A stretch of 64,000 bases of DNA from Clostridiales bacterium (GTDB lineage Bacteria > Bacillota > Clostridia > Clostridiales > Oxobacteraceae). The position numbers and the translations under genes are program-made. How positions within the stretch are numbered: position 1 is the first letter of the stretch; every line of letters begins with the position of its first letter. The notes below the pieces were generated by a model that was not told where the DNA came from, made no database searches, and was given only the letters and a program-made list of their open reading frames with translations. Location of the stretch: assembly GCA_030016385.1 (NCBI GenBank), contig JASEJN010000010.1, forward strand, positions 1 to 64,000, read 5' to 3'. Shown in pieces: positions 18,661-28,058 of the stretch.

Positions 18661-20430
18661 TCAAAAAGTAATAGGAAGCTTAACTATGGCAGCAATTCCT
18701 CCATTTGCTCTGCTGCGCAATTCCAGTCCGTATTCTTTGCCAAAATATAGTTTTATTCTTTGATTAATATTTGCCAAGGCTAATCCATCTTTGGGTGCGT
18801 CTATAGTGTCATTAATGGCTTCAGTATCAAGTTTCTTATTAATATCAGCAAGACGCTGTTGATCAATTCCTACTCCATCATCATCTATTTCACACCATAA
18901 ACAGCCATCAATACTTCGAATAATTACTTTAATATCGAGATCGCCACCTTTACCCTTAAGCCCGTGAACAATACAATTCTCAATTAATGGTTGTAGCGTA
19001 AGGCAGGGTATTTTGCATGCTTCAAATTCAAATTCGTGGGCAATATCATAACGCACATGCAAAGAATTATTCAGCATTAAATTCTGAATTTTTATATAAT
19101 CTTTTGCATTGTCAACTTCCATCCCTAATGTGCTAAGCTTTTTGCCAAATGAAAAATTATATCTCATCAGTTTCCCTAACGCAGTCAATCCATCTGATAT
19201 TTCTTCCTCATCTTTTATCTCTGCCATCATCTTTAAAGTCTCTAATGTATTATAAATGAAATGAGGGTTTATTTGTTTTTGAAGCACGGCAAGTGCCATA
19301 TCCTTTTGCGCGATTTGAGCTTTATAGACTACATTGATTAAATCATTAATTTTGGCAGCCATCATATTTATATTTTCAGCTATTTCAGTTATTTCATCTT
19401 TTCCTTTCACATTAATGGATATGTTGAATTCTCCATGTTCTATTTTTTGTACAGCTTTGAGAACTATTTTTAATTCTTTTAGAAGCAAATGTGCGGATAA
19501 ATAAGATAGACTGGAAAGTATAATAGTACCTGCGGTAAAAATAAAGATAAAAATATTTCGCGACCGCACTAATGGCTTGGAAATTTCAGATATTGGGATG
19601 GCGCTTATAAAATAAGTCCCGGGAAAGTTGATTCTTTCTATATTTATCAAATAATTATTTCTATCCAAAGCAACACGCAAATTTTTACCGGAACTAAGTG
19701 ATTGTAATTTATTTTTGCAAGTATTCAAAATTTTCTTGTATAATATTGGATTATCGCTATATATAATGTTCTTGCCCTGTATTATAGCAATGGTATTTCC
19801 AGGCTGATCGACATAAACAGAGGAATCGATTAAAGTATTAACATCTATTTCGATTTCTATATAAGTGGTATTATCCTTGTCATCTATATTCATTGGATAA
19901 AATAGTGAAAAAACTAGTCCACCTTTAAATGGTGAATATTTATACAGCCTTGCCGGATGCACATCTTCCCAATAAGAATTTTTATGACTTAGTTGGGACT
20001 TTATATTTTTAAACCATTTCTCTTTTTCATAATCCTTCGCCCAGTAAAAAGATTGGCTTTCCGGTATGCTTTCATTATAAGTAAAAAATCTAAATTTATT
20101 AATATATGGATTCTTTGCCGCTTCTATCCATGAAATAAAAGGCAGTATATTATTATTCATGGCAAGTATTAATTGAGAATCAGTATAATATTTATTTGTA
20201 AAAAACTTTTTCAATACATTATTCGTTGAAATTTCATATCCGATTTTTTCTACTTGATCAATCTGATTATTTATTCTTACTTTCTCATCATAAAGTCTCT
20301 GTTCATTTATAACAAGAGTTTCATGTTCTATAGATTTTACCATATTATTGTACAGTAATACTCCGCTTATAAGAACAGGTATCGATAGAATTATGATATA
20401 TGATAAAGTCAATTTACTTTTTAAGCTCAT
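18661..20430 (-). CDS. Sensor histidine kinase, YesM/LytS type
   Basis: Membrane sensor of 589 residues: transmembrane helix 1 (about 7-29), an extracellular Cache-like sensing domain (about 30-290), helix 2 (FIFIFTAGTIILSSLSYLSA), HAMP, then a His_kinase domain with the phosphoacceptor in LQKQINPHFIYNTLETL and the ATP-binding DDDGVGI box. It lies 12 bp after its AraC-type response regulator gene. Its context predicts that it senses a component of the glycan degraded by the adjacent enzymes. Confidence 0.93.
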   Translation of the reverse strand: MSLKSKLTLSYIIILSIPVLISGVLLYNNMVKSIEHETLVINEQRLYDEKVRINNQIDQVEKIGYEISTNNVLKKFFTNKYYTDSQLILAMNNNILPFISWIEAAKNPYINKFRFFTYNESIPESQSFYWAKDYEKEKWFKNIKSQLSHKNSYWEDVHPARLYKYSPFKGGLVFSLFYPMNIDDKDNTTYIEIEIDVNTLIDSSVYVDQPGNTIAIIQGKNIIYSDNPILYKKILNTCKNKLQSLSSGKNLRVALDRNNYLINIERINFPGTYFISAIPISEISKPLVRSRNIFIFIFTAGTIILSSLSYLSAHLLLKELKIVLKAVQKIEHGEFNISINVKGKDEITEIAENINMMAAKINDLINVVYKAQIAQKDMALAVLQKQINPHFIYNTLETLKMMAEIKDEEEISDGLTALGKLMRYNFSFGKKLSTLGMEVDNAKDYIKIQNLMLNNSLHVRYDIAHEFEFEACKIPCLTLQPLIENCIVHGLKGKGGDLDIKVIIRSIDGCLWCEIDDDGVGIDQQRLADINKKLDTEAINDTIDAPKDGLALANINQRIKLYFGKEYGLELRSRANGGIAAIVKLPITF

Positions 20431-20442
20431 ATTCTTCCTCTG

Positions 20443-21957
20443 CTATATATTAGATAAATTATAACGATACTGGTTGGGCGTAATTCCAGTATACTTTTTA
20501 AAAACCCTATAATAGTAATTTGTATCGATGAAGCCGACTTTTTCTGCTATTTCATAAACTTTATATTTCGGCTGGATAAGAAGAACCTTGGACTTCTCTA
20601 CTCTGACTTTATTAAGGAAATCCCTATAGTTTAATCCTGTCGTTTTTTTAAAAATACAACTTAAGTAAGAAGGATTTAAATTTACATAATCCGCAACCTC
20701 CTGTAAGCTCAAATCCTTCTCATAATTTTTTTCTATATATTTTATTGCAATCCTAATTTTATTGCCTGAATTAATTTGATCATTATCCCCTTTGTTCTCC
20801 CATATCTTTAATATGATTTGTTTAATGCTAATCTTATAATCAGAAATTGAACTGCATATTTTAAAGAGTCTGGCTGCCTCAATCGGAATATCAAATATAT
20901 TTCTGCCAGCGGCAGTCATATTGCTCAGCAACAATTTTTCGATCGAATCCTTAATTACTTGAGGTATAGCATTGGATTTTTTAAAAAAACAAAATAAGCT
21001 ATCAATGCTGCTTGATAATCCCATGAAATTTTTAACCTTTATAGCATTGGAAATTTCCTGAAAATAAACATCCAATGATAGTTGCTGTGTTTTGCATTTC
21101 TTTATTTCAATATATGAAAATATCCGTCTTCTGTCATCGACCATCCTGAAATCTAGAGCCTCTTCAGCATGTAAAGCTAGTCCATGAAGCATTTTTACGT
21201 CTTTAGACCAATCGCTTATGCCTAAACTTGCATCGCTTCCAAAAGAATCTACTCCGTTTGATATGGCAGATACTACCCCATTTAGCTCTTCTTTATTTAT
21301 ATTTACAAGGCATATTATATTATTGTACTTATTTATATATATACAGCATATATAACGTCCAATGTACTTCACAAAATAGTTTTTCGCAAGATCACTTTTC
21401 TGACTGCAATACATTGCTATAACACAAAAACCTTGTTTTGCAAAAGCAATTCCAGCATCTGCTATTACTATATTGGTAAACTGCGCATCATTTTGTCCAT
21501 CAAGTATTTCCTTAAGCACAATTGACTGATATTCTTTAATTTTTATGTCTTTTATAGCTTTCTGTCTTATCTCTTCTTCCTGCATTTTGAGCTGGTTTAT
21601 TATTTTTATCAGGACATTATATAATTCATCTTTCCCTATAGGCTTCAAGAGATATTCATTTACATTAAGGCCTATAGCTTTCTGAGCAAATGAAAACTCA
21701 TTATAACCGCTTAAGATTATTGATTTTATATTTGTATTGAATTTTCTTATCTGTCCTATTAAATCAAGGCCATCCATAACCGGCATTTTTATATCAGTAA
21801 TTACAATATTAGGAGAAAATTTATATACATATTCCAACGCTTCCCGGCCATTTCTTGCCTCATAGAAAATATCGATTGGCAATCTCATTTTACTTATCAT
21901 TTTTATCAAACCTTTTCTAATGATATCCTCATCTTCAGCAATTAGAATACTATACAT
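20443..21957 (-). CDS. Response regulator, YesN type (REC plus AraC-family HTH)
   Basis: A 504-residue regulator: receiver domain at about 1-120 with the phosphorylated Asp in IVITDIKMPVMDG and the Lys in YLLKP, a long middle region, and a C-terminal AraC DNA-binding domain with two HTHs (LSLQEVADYVNLNPSYLSCIF and YEIAEKVGF). ATG at 21957 has GGAGGAATGG upstream. It partners the kinase immediately downstream and probably activates the transport and hydrolase genes around it. Confidence 0.93.
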   Translation of the reverse strand: MYSILIAEDEDIIRKGLIKMISKMRLPIDIFYEARNGREALEYVYKFSPNIVITDIKMPVMDGLDLIGQIRKFNTNIKSIILSGYNEFSFAQKAIGLNVNEYLLKPIGKDELYNVLIKIINQLKMQEEEIRQKAIKDIKIKEYQSIVLKEILDGQNDAQFTNIVIADAGIAFAKQGFCVIAMYCSQKSDLAKNYFVKYIGRYICCIYINKYNNIICLVNINKEELNGVVSAISNGVDSFGSDASLGISDWSKDVKMLHGLALHAEEALDFRMVDDRRRIFSYIEIKKCKTQQLSLDVYFQEISNAIKVKNFMGLSSSIDSLFCFFKKSNAIPQVIKDSIEKLLLSNMTAAGRNIFDIPIEAARLFKICSSISDYKISIKQIILKIWENKGDNDQINSGNKIRIAIKYIEKNYEKDLSLQEVADYVNLNPSYLSCIFKKTTGLNYRDFLNKVRVEKSKVLLIQPKYKVYEIAEKVGFIDTNYYYRVFKKYTGITPNQYRYNLSNI

Positions 21958-22135
21958 AAGCCATTCCTCCATTGGCCAAAATTTCATGATATACAGAGTA
22001 TAATAAATACTCCATTGTTTAAATTGAAAGTTAAACTAATTCCACATTTATAATAATCAGATAATAACATGTCAAACAAGATAAGCTAAAGCATGCTTCT
22101 GCATTTCTTTTCCCGGAATAATTAAGCCTTCAATC

Positions 22136-23650
22136 TTACTTTCTTAACACTAATGCCAAACCGGGATAGGAAAGATCCCCAGGAGTGGCACCAAGAGTTC
22201 CAATTTCCTTTATTGTCTTTCCATCAAGGGTAATATGATGTCCGTCCATGTGAATCCTGTCGGTAATTTTTAGAGCCTCATCAGTTGAAAGATCCTGTGC
22301 CCATACATCCATACCCTCTACTGATTCTGAAAAATCAATTGTTAAACTTCTGTATTCACCGAAAATCCCTATAATTGTATTTATGCTGTCTACTTTGATA
22401 GTTATATCGGCAGATGGTATTATTAAGCCCTTTCCTAAATACGTCCTCGGTATCGTAGCTATAGATACAGCACCGCTAATCGGATTTTTCGATGCAACTA
22501 CAAAAGGTCTATCATTAAGAGCAATTACTTCTGGAATATCCATTCCACGGCTAATTGCCATCGGAGCACTCTGATTCTCAGATTTAAATTCTACACCTGC
22601 CCAATCATATGTTTTATCAAAGAACCAGCTATCGCATAATATTTCTTTGGATTTATGGAATTTATTCATCCAAACTCCATATGGCGGTGCAATTCTATGC
22701 CATCTTACTGTACGAACTATTTCATCAATTCTAAGCCTTCTGTTGCCCTCATCAGGGATTATACTCTCATTCCAAATAGGATGCCTCATAACGCCAACGA
22801 TACATCCAAGAGCAGCACCTAAATATAATTCATCTTCGACATTAAGTATGCCGTCACATCCAGATTCCATCCTTTGATTGGCCAGAAGTTCAGATACTCT
22901 GTCTATAGTGGAAGCCGCCGATAATTCCGATGTTACATCATAAGTTCTCAATATATCGCTAAAACTAAGTACATCGACGTTTTTGTCAAGCCAATCTCCC
23001 GATGATGAAAACCTACCGTCCTTAGTATCCGGAGAATTAAAAGGCCCCATACAATAGGCATGCTCCACTTTCAATAATGGAGCTTCTTCTTTGGCAATCT
23101 CTGTAAGCATTCTTCGAAACTCCATGTCATGAGCATGTATGCCCCAGTCTACCTTCCAATAGTTTATTCCTGCATAGTTACACCATTTAGCTCTTTCACG
23201 CCAATATTTTTTAAGATAAGATATATCGAATTCAGTTCCTCGCTTTTCCCCCTCGGCCTGCGCGGAAATCCATAGGCCTGCACCTCTCCATCCAAGAGAT
23301 TTTACCATAGTATCAAGTTTTTTAAGCCTTTCTGCAGGATTCCCATTACAACTGGGAAATCTCTTTTCTGATAATTTGCATGATCCAAAAGCACTTATAT
23401 TTTTGCCAGGATTCTGATTGTAATCAACATCCCAACCGTCATCAAAAACTACATATAAATCATTTCTGCATTTACTGAAATATTTGCTTATAATTCCAGG
23501 CGAATCGAATAATAACTTTTCATTGAGATTATTTCTTACTTGAACTACGCCTTCTTCTCCACCGGCAAAAGATGGAAGTGATGTATACTGAGTATTCCAA
23601 GTACACCAATAATCATAAGAACCGGCTGGTCCTTGTGGAATTAAATTCAT
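22136..23650 (-). CDS. Melibiase-like glycoside hydrolase (clan GH-D, alpha-galactosidase-like)
   Basis: A 504-residue TIM-barrel hydrolase with a C-terminal beta-sandwich and no signal peptide. YVVFDDGWDV, GWRGAGLWISAQA and INYWKVDWGIHAHD are the barrel-end motifs of GH27/GH36-type alpha-galactosidases; Asp in KVDWG is the likely nucleophile, and SSSGDWLDKNVDVLSFSDILRTYD the probable acid/base region. I cannot place it in a numbered family. ATG at 23650 follows GGGGAGGGAG. It comes right after the ABC binding-protein gene, separated by a long hairpin. Confidence 0.7.
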   Translation of the reverse strand: MNLIPQGPAGSYDYWCTWNTQYTSLPSFAGGEEGVVQVRNNLNEKLLFDSPGIISKYFSKCRNDLYVVFDDGWDVDYNQNPGKNISAFGSCKLSEKRFPSCNGNPAERLKKLDTMVKSLGWRGAGLWISAQAEGEKRGTEFDISYLKKYWRERAKWCNYAGINYWKVDWGIHAHDMEFRRMLTEIAKEEAPLLKVEHAYCMGPFNSPDTKDGRFSSSGDWLDKNVDVLSFSDILRTYDVTSELSAASTIDRVSELLANQRMESGCDGILNVEDELYLGAALGCIVGVMRHPIWNESIIPDEGNRRLRIDEIVRTVRWHRIAPPYGVWMNKFHKSKEILCDSWFFDKTYDWAGVEFKSENQSAPMAISRGMDIPEVIALNDRPFVVASKNPISGAVSIATIPRTYLGKGLIIPSADITIKVDSINTIIGIFGEYRSLTIDFSESVEGMDVWAQDLSTDEALKITDRIHMDGHHITLDGKTIKEIGTLGATPGDLSYPGLALVLRK

Positions 23651-23680
23651 TTTATCTCCCTCCCCATATAAATCATTCAA

Positions 23681-23730
23681 TACATGATATAATGGAGAAG
23701 CTCATATACCTTCCCTATTATATCATGTAT
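23681..23730 (-). repeat. Intercistronic hairpin after the solute-binding protein gene
   Basis: TACATGATATAAT pairs with ATTATATCATGTA, and GGAGAAG/CTTCCC extend the stem inwards. There is no T-run after it on the minus strand, so mRNA processing or 3' stabilisation of the binding-protein message is more likely than full termination. Confidence 0.65.
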
Positions 23731-23745
23731 CTTAGATACTTGGTG

Positions 23746-25353
23746 TTAATTATTTTTTGATAGCTTGGCTTTCCAATTTTCAGTGTAAAACTTTTCAAGT
23801 TTGGAAGCCCCCGCCTTTTCACAAGTATTTACAAACTCATTATAAAGGCTAGTAACTTCATCCTGACTCTTTGCGAATACAATTTTTACTGTATATTCCT
23901 TGATTAAATCATCTATCTTCTGATCTATAACCGACTCATCGCTTCCGCCCGGAACAACTATATCATACTCAGGCGTATAAACGACCTTCGGGGCATATAT
24001 CTCGTTCATCTTTTTCATCAAGGGATCGTCAGGATTCCACGTTGCAATGTAATTAGCTTCATAATCCAATACAAACATGGAATAGGCACCCAACCCGTTT
24101 TTACGTTCCAATCCAGCCCAGTCGGCAAGTTTAGCATCCATATATTCCTTAAAATAAGTTGGCTTGCCATCGATCACTTTATAATGAGGGCCGTTTACCG
24201 GGTCTCCACTATATTTATCTCCTTCAACTCCCCAGTTAAAAGCTTTCCATCCTGCTTCCGAATTGGCATATTCAAGGAAACGAATAGCGCGTTCTGGATT
24301 TTTGCATTTTTTTGTGATTCCAACAGCATACCAGCCAGTACCATATCTCACTTGTTTATAAGAATCCCATGGAGCCATTGGCTGATACGTAGTTTTAGGA
24401 TTATCACCAGGTATTTTGCCAGTCTCACCTATAGTCCATGTATATGATATAGGCAGACCTTGTTTTGTCTTGCCGATAGAGATCTCTGTATTGTCAACAA
24501 AAGACTCTTTTGTGAGTAAACCGTTGCTTGCCATTTGATTCATCCATTTTAGCATGTCAAGATATTTAGGATCCTTGTATTGCATTTTAAGAGTATCGTC
24601 CACCTTATAATAAGGTTCTATACCAAAATGAGTTGTCAACGGTCCAGGACCACTAAGGAAACTTCCATCTCCACCGTAAAAAGGGATTTTATCCGGATGT
24701 TTGGCTTTTAATTCTTCCAGAGCTTTCATAAAATCCTGTGGATTTTTTATCTCAGGTTTTCCAATTTCATCGTAATAATCCTGCCTGATCAATATAACAC
24801 TTTGATTTGTTCCCACAAGAGAATTATATTTCTTGGCATCTTCTCTATACTTTGGACCTTCTACAAAGTTTGCAAAATAATAAATTTTGCCATCTTTATA
24901 CTTATTTATTTGCAGATGCTCAGGCTGTAAAGTGCTCTTCATCTTAGGAGCATATTTATCCATAAGCTCATCCAACGGGAAAAGTTGATCGTTTGCGATC
25001 ATTTGATCCCAGGCCGGATCATTCTTGCTAAGTATCATGTAATCTGGCAGATCACCGCTGGATACCATTAAACTTACTTTCTGAGTATCATTAGCTACGG
25101 GCTTGCTTGTCTTGACAGTTACACCTGTCTCTTTGGTTATTCTCTTGGATGTGGGATCATTACCCCAGTTATCCATATTTGACCAGTTACCATCCACATA
25201 AGCAGTAAGTGTAATAGGTGAATTATCGTTTTCGCCTTTTGGATTAACATTTGAAGAACCCTTATTCTTGCTTCCAGAACATCCTGAAAGTATTCCTAAA
25301 ATTATCAGCACTGTTAAGAGCAAACTTGCCATTTTTTTAAAAGTCAATTTCAT
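23746..25353 (-). CDS. Sugar ABC transporter solute-binding lipoprotein (LplA family)
   Basis: Extracellular ligand-binding lipoprotein of 535 residues. A type II signal peptide with lipobox LSGC (Cys25) is followed by a Ser/Asn-rich linker and an extracellular solute-binding fold of the large LplA type. AAAGGAGGAAATATT precedes the ATG. It follows the two permease genes, with a 221 bp spacer that could hold an extra promoter. The ligand is unknown; the locus suggests a galactose-containing oligosaccharide. Confidence 0.92.
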   Translation of the reverse strand: MKLTFKKMASLLLTVLIILGILSGCSGSKNKGSSNVNPKGENDNSPITLTAYVDGNWSNMDNWGNDPTSKRITKETGVTVKTSKPVANDTQKVSLMVSSGDLPDYMILSKNDPAWDQMIANDQLFPLDELMDKYAPKMKSTLQPEHLQINKYKDGKIYYFANFVEGPKYREDAKKYNSLVGTNQSVILIRQDYYDEIGKPEIKNPQDFMKALEELKAKHPDKIPFYGGDGSFLSGPGPLTTHFGIEPYYKVDDTLKMQYKDPKYLDMLKWMNQMASNGLLTKESFVDNTEISIGKTKQGLPISYTWTIGETGKIPGDNPKTTYQPMAPWDSYKQVRYGTGWYAVGITKKCKNPERAIRFLEYANSEAGWKAFNWGVEGDKYSGDPVNGPHYKVIDGKPTYFKEYMDAKLADWAGLERKNGLGAYSMFVLDYEANYIATWNPDDPLMKKMNEIYAPKVVYTPEYDIVVPGGSDESVIDQKIDDLIKEYTVKIVFAKSQDEVTSLYNEFVNTCEKAGASKLEKFYTENWKAKLSKNN

Positions 25354-25574
25354 AATATTTCCTCCTTTTTATTAAAAATAATCAAGAAAAAAGTCTCCAT
25401 TCTCAAACTTAATCTAATCTAAAATCCTATATTTACTATTTTTAAATGATTTGCAACTATATAGGTGCTCTCATATATATCACTTCCTCGTTTATTTTAT
25501 TTTTAGCAAACCAATGGTTATACTAATGCAAATGCTTAGTATTTCTATTCTCTTGGATTTTATATTAGAAACTA

Positions 25575-26492
25575 TCAAGCTTTTATAGCTCCTACCATTA
25601 TGCCCTTGACAAAATATTTCTGTAAGAAAGGATAAACCATCATAATCGGCACTATTGAAACCAGCATGGTAGCATGGCGTATGGAATTTACTGTGGGACC
25701 TGTTTTCATGCTTCCGATATTTACACCGGCGCTGCTGAGCATCATCTTGTTAAGTTTTTCCTGGGCTTCAGCGGAATTTACAAGTCTCATCAATATTGTT
25801 GGAAGAGTCATCAGCTTTTCATTAGTGACAAAATAAGCTGAAGTGAACCAATCATTCCAATGGTAAACCCCCACGAAAAGTGCTACAGTAGCAAGGACAG
25901 GCTTTGATAAAGGTATCACTATTTTACGAAAAATTGTAAATTCTCCTGCACCGTCAATTTTTGCCGACTCTATAATTGCTCCTGGTAGATCCCGAAAAAA
26001 GCTCATAAACAACAACATGTTAAAGACATTAATTAATGAAGGTATAATGTATACAGAAAACGTATTTATAAGGTGCAAGTACCTTAGAACTAAATAATAA
26101 GGAATCAAACCGCCGCCAAAATACATAGTAATAATTGCAATTATAGAATATAACTTTCTGAATTTTAATTCTTTCCTCGAAATTCCATAAGCCATCATGG
26201 ATGTAAAAAATACTCCTGTAATTGTACCTATCAATGTTCTCAAGATATTTACAATATAACTGTTATACAATGTTTTTTCAGAAAATACTATTTTATAGTT
26301 TTCAAGAGTTACTTTTACAGGTAAAAAATATATCTGAGTTGCCATTGCAGCTTGACCATCGCTTATTGAAGATATAAAGCTATAATAAATTGGATATAAA
26401 GTAATAAAAAATATAATAAAGGCAATTACACAGCATGTAATATTGATTATATGATCTTCTGCAGATAACTTTATTGAATAATTTAGCTTCAT
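25575..26492 (-). CDS. Sugar ABC transporter permease (YtcP/MalG-like)
   Basis: Inner-membrane permease of 305 residues with six predicted helices and the EAA loop ESAKIDGAGEFTIFRKIVIPLSKP that docks on the ATPase. It ends in the YFVKGIMVGAIKA tail typical of the YtcP group. It is 18 bp downstream of its partner permease. No ATP-binding protein gene is in the cluster. Confidence 0.93.
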   Translation of the reverse strand: MKLNYSIKLSAEDHIINITCCVIAFIIFFITLYPIYYSFISSISDGQAAMATQIYFLPVKVTLENYKIVFSEKTLYNSYIVNILRTLIGTITGVFFTSMMAYGISRKELKFRKLYSIIAIITMYFGGGLIPYYLVLRYLHLINTFSVYIIPSLINVFNMLLFMSFFRDLPGAIIESAKIDGAGEFTIFRKIVIPLSKPVLATVALFVGVYHWNDWFTSAYFVTNEKLMTLPTILMRLVNSAEAQEKLNKMMLSSAGVNIGSMKTGPTVNSIRHATMLVSIVPIMMVYPFLQKYFVKGIMVGAIKA

Positions 26493-26510
26493 TTCTAAAT
26501 GCCACCTTCT

Positions 26511-27437
26511 TCAGAATATTCTATTTCCGGAAATTCTACCTGACAGCCAATTTGCAAAAACTAATAAAATAAGGGAAATTAATGACTGAAATAAGTTGAC
26601 TGCTGTAGCGAATGAATATCTCATCGTTTTAAATCCCATATCGAGCACATAATACTCAATAATATAGGAAGTTTGTTTATTAAATGCATTGCCAAAAAGA
26701 TAGGATTGATCAAGATTTCCTCTGAAAAGACCGCCTATACTGAGTATAAACATTATTGCAATTGTACTTGCTATACTTGGCAATGTGATATATATTATCT
26801 GTTTTATTCTGCTTGCACCATCAATCTTGGCAGATTCATAGAGTTCAGGATTTATGCCGGCAATAGCGGCTATGTATATAATCGCGCCCCAACCTATTTC
26901 TTTCCATATATCAACAATAATTGCAAGAATCCTAAATTTACCAGAGTCAGTCCAGAACTCTATAGGCTTGCTTATTAGTCCTGTACCTATTAAAAAATTA
27001 TTGACAAGTCCCCTTGGATCGAGAAGGTTTGACCATAATGCGGCGACTACTACATAAGCTATAAAGTGAGGAAAATAACTGCTCGTCTGAACTACCTTTT
27101 TATAACGCAGGTATGGGATTTCATTGAGTATTAGAGCAAAAATAATAGGTGCTGGAAAGCATATAAGCAGTCTTAGCAAACTAAGTATCACAGTATTTTT
27201 CATAGCCATGATAAAAGTACTGTCAGTGAAAAAACTTATGAAATGCTTCAAACCCACCCATGGGCTGCCAAGGAAACCCTTTGCAATTGTGAAATCCTTA
27301 AAAGCGATAATAATACCAAACATCGGCAGATAACTGAATATCAAAAGAACAATTATACCTGGCAAAACCATAGCTTGTAATGGCATTTGACGTTTTATTG
27401 ATAACAGATTAGATTTTGATTTTAAAAAATTTTTCAT
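26511..27437 (-). CDS. Sugar ABC transporter permease (LplB/MalF-like)
   Basis: A 308-residue permease with six helices, the segment PMFGIIIAFKDF and an EAA loop YESAKIDGASRIKQIIYITLPSI. It is first in the leftward glycan locus that runs to 13.7 kb. The upstream region has a CTTAGCGGCTAAG palindrome that may be an operator. Confidence 0.93.
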   Translation of the reverse strand: MKNFLKSKSNLLSIKRQMPLQAMVLPGIIVLLIFSYLPMFGIIIAFKDFTIAKGFLGSPWVGLKHFISFFTDSTFIMAMKNTVILSLLRLLICFPAPIIFALILNEIPYLRYKKVVQTSSYFPHFIAYVVVAALWSNLLDPRGLVNNFLIGTGLISKPIEFWTDSGKFRILAIIVDIWKEIGWGAIIYIAAIAGINPELYESAKIDGASRIKQIIYITLPSIASTIAIMFILSIGGLFRGNLDQSYLFGNAFNKQTSYIIEYYVLDMGFKTMRYSFATAVNLFQSLISLILLVFANWLSGRISGNRIF

Positions 27438-28058
27438 ATTTACCGTCCTTCCAGTCCTAGTTCAAAATACTTTGATTTTAATTAGCAAATATCTGCGATA
27501 ATTAAATTTATATTGGCTTAGCCGCTAAGTATTAAAATATACCATATAAAAGCAATAGTTTTTATTATCAAAACTTTTTAACTTCTTATACATAAAGCTT
27601 AACATTTGCATATATAACTTTCACTGTACTCTATTTATATTTGCTATAATATTTTTGGCTTTTACATAGAATTTTGGGGGTTAATAGAAATAAACTTGTG
27701 ATGAATGATCCTCATCAAGATATGAAATTATTATTCATTCAAAGTATTGAGAAATATAAGACACAGAAACGCACACCCATTCAATAATAAGTCTTAATCC
27801 TTTTATTATAAATGTTATTTATAATGCCCTTATCTGAAAAATATAGCAAAAGGCTATAAACTTCTTTATTATCCAATTATGATAAATCCAGAAGTAATAG
27901 CCTTCTGTAAATATATTGATGTTTAAGCTATCGAATCTTCTTAGATAATTACTTATACTCAACTATTGTAAATGTTTCAAGCATATAGTAATAACTTTTT
28001 TTCTAAAGTCCGAGCTGTATTTATATTTTAGGAGTTGTTATAATTTTATAATATCAAT
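27438..28058. other. Long AT-rich intergenic region upstream of the glycan locus
   Basis: About 620 bp with no convincing gene. It holds a perfect 13 bp palindrome (CTTAGCCGCTAAG, 27517-27529) about 80 bp upstream of the first permease, a TATAAT box on the plus strand near 27650, and an imperfect hairpin at about 27849-27906 (AAAAGGCTATAAACTTCT against AGAAGTAATAGCCTTCT). Also a 28-codon ORF at 27701-27787 that I do not accept as a gene. Confidence 0.5.

Noticed and set aside
27701..27787. A 28-codon plus-strand ORF (MNDPHQDMKLLF...) in the large spacer
   Set aside because: The nearest ribosome-site-like GGGGG is about 20 bases away, no family is recognisable and the region is AT-rich; more likely chance or a gene remnant.
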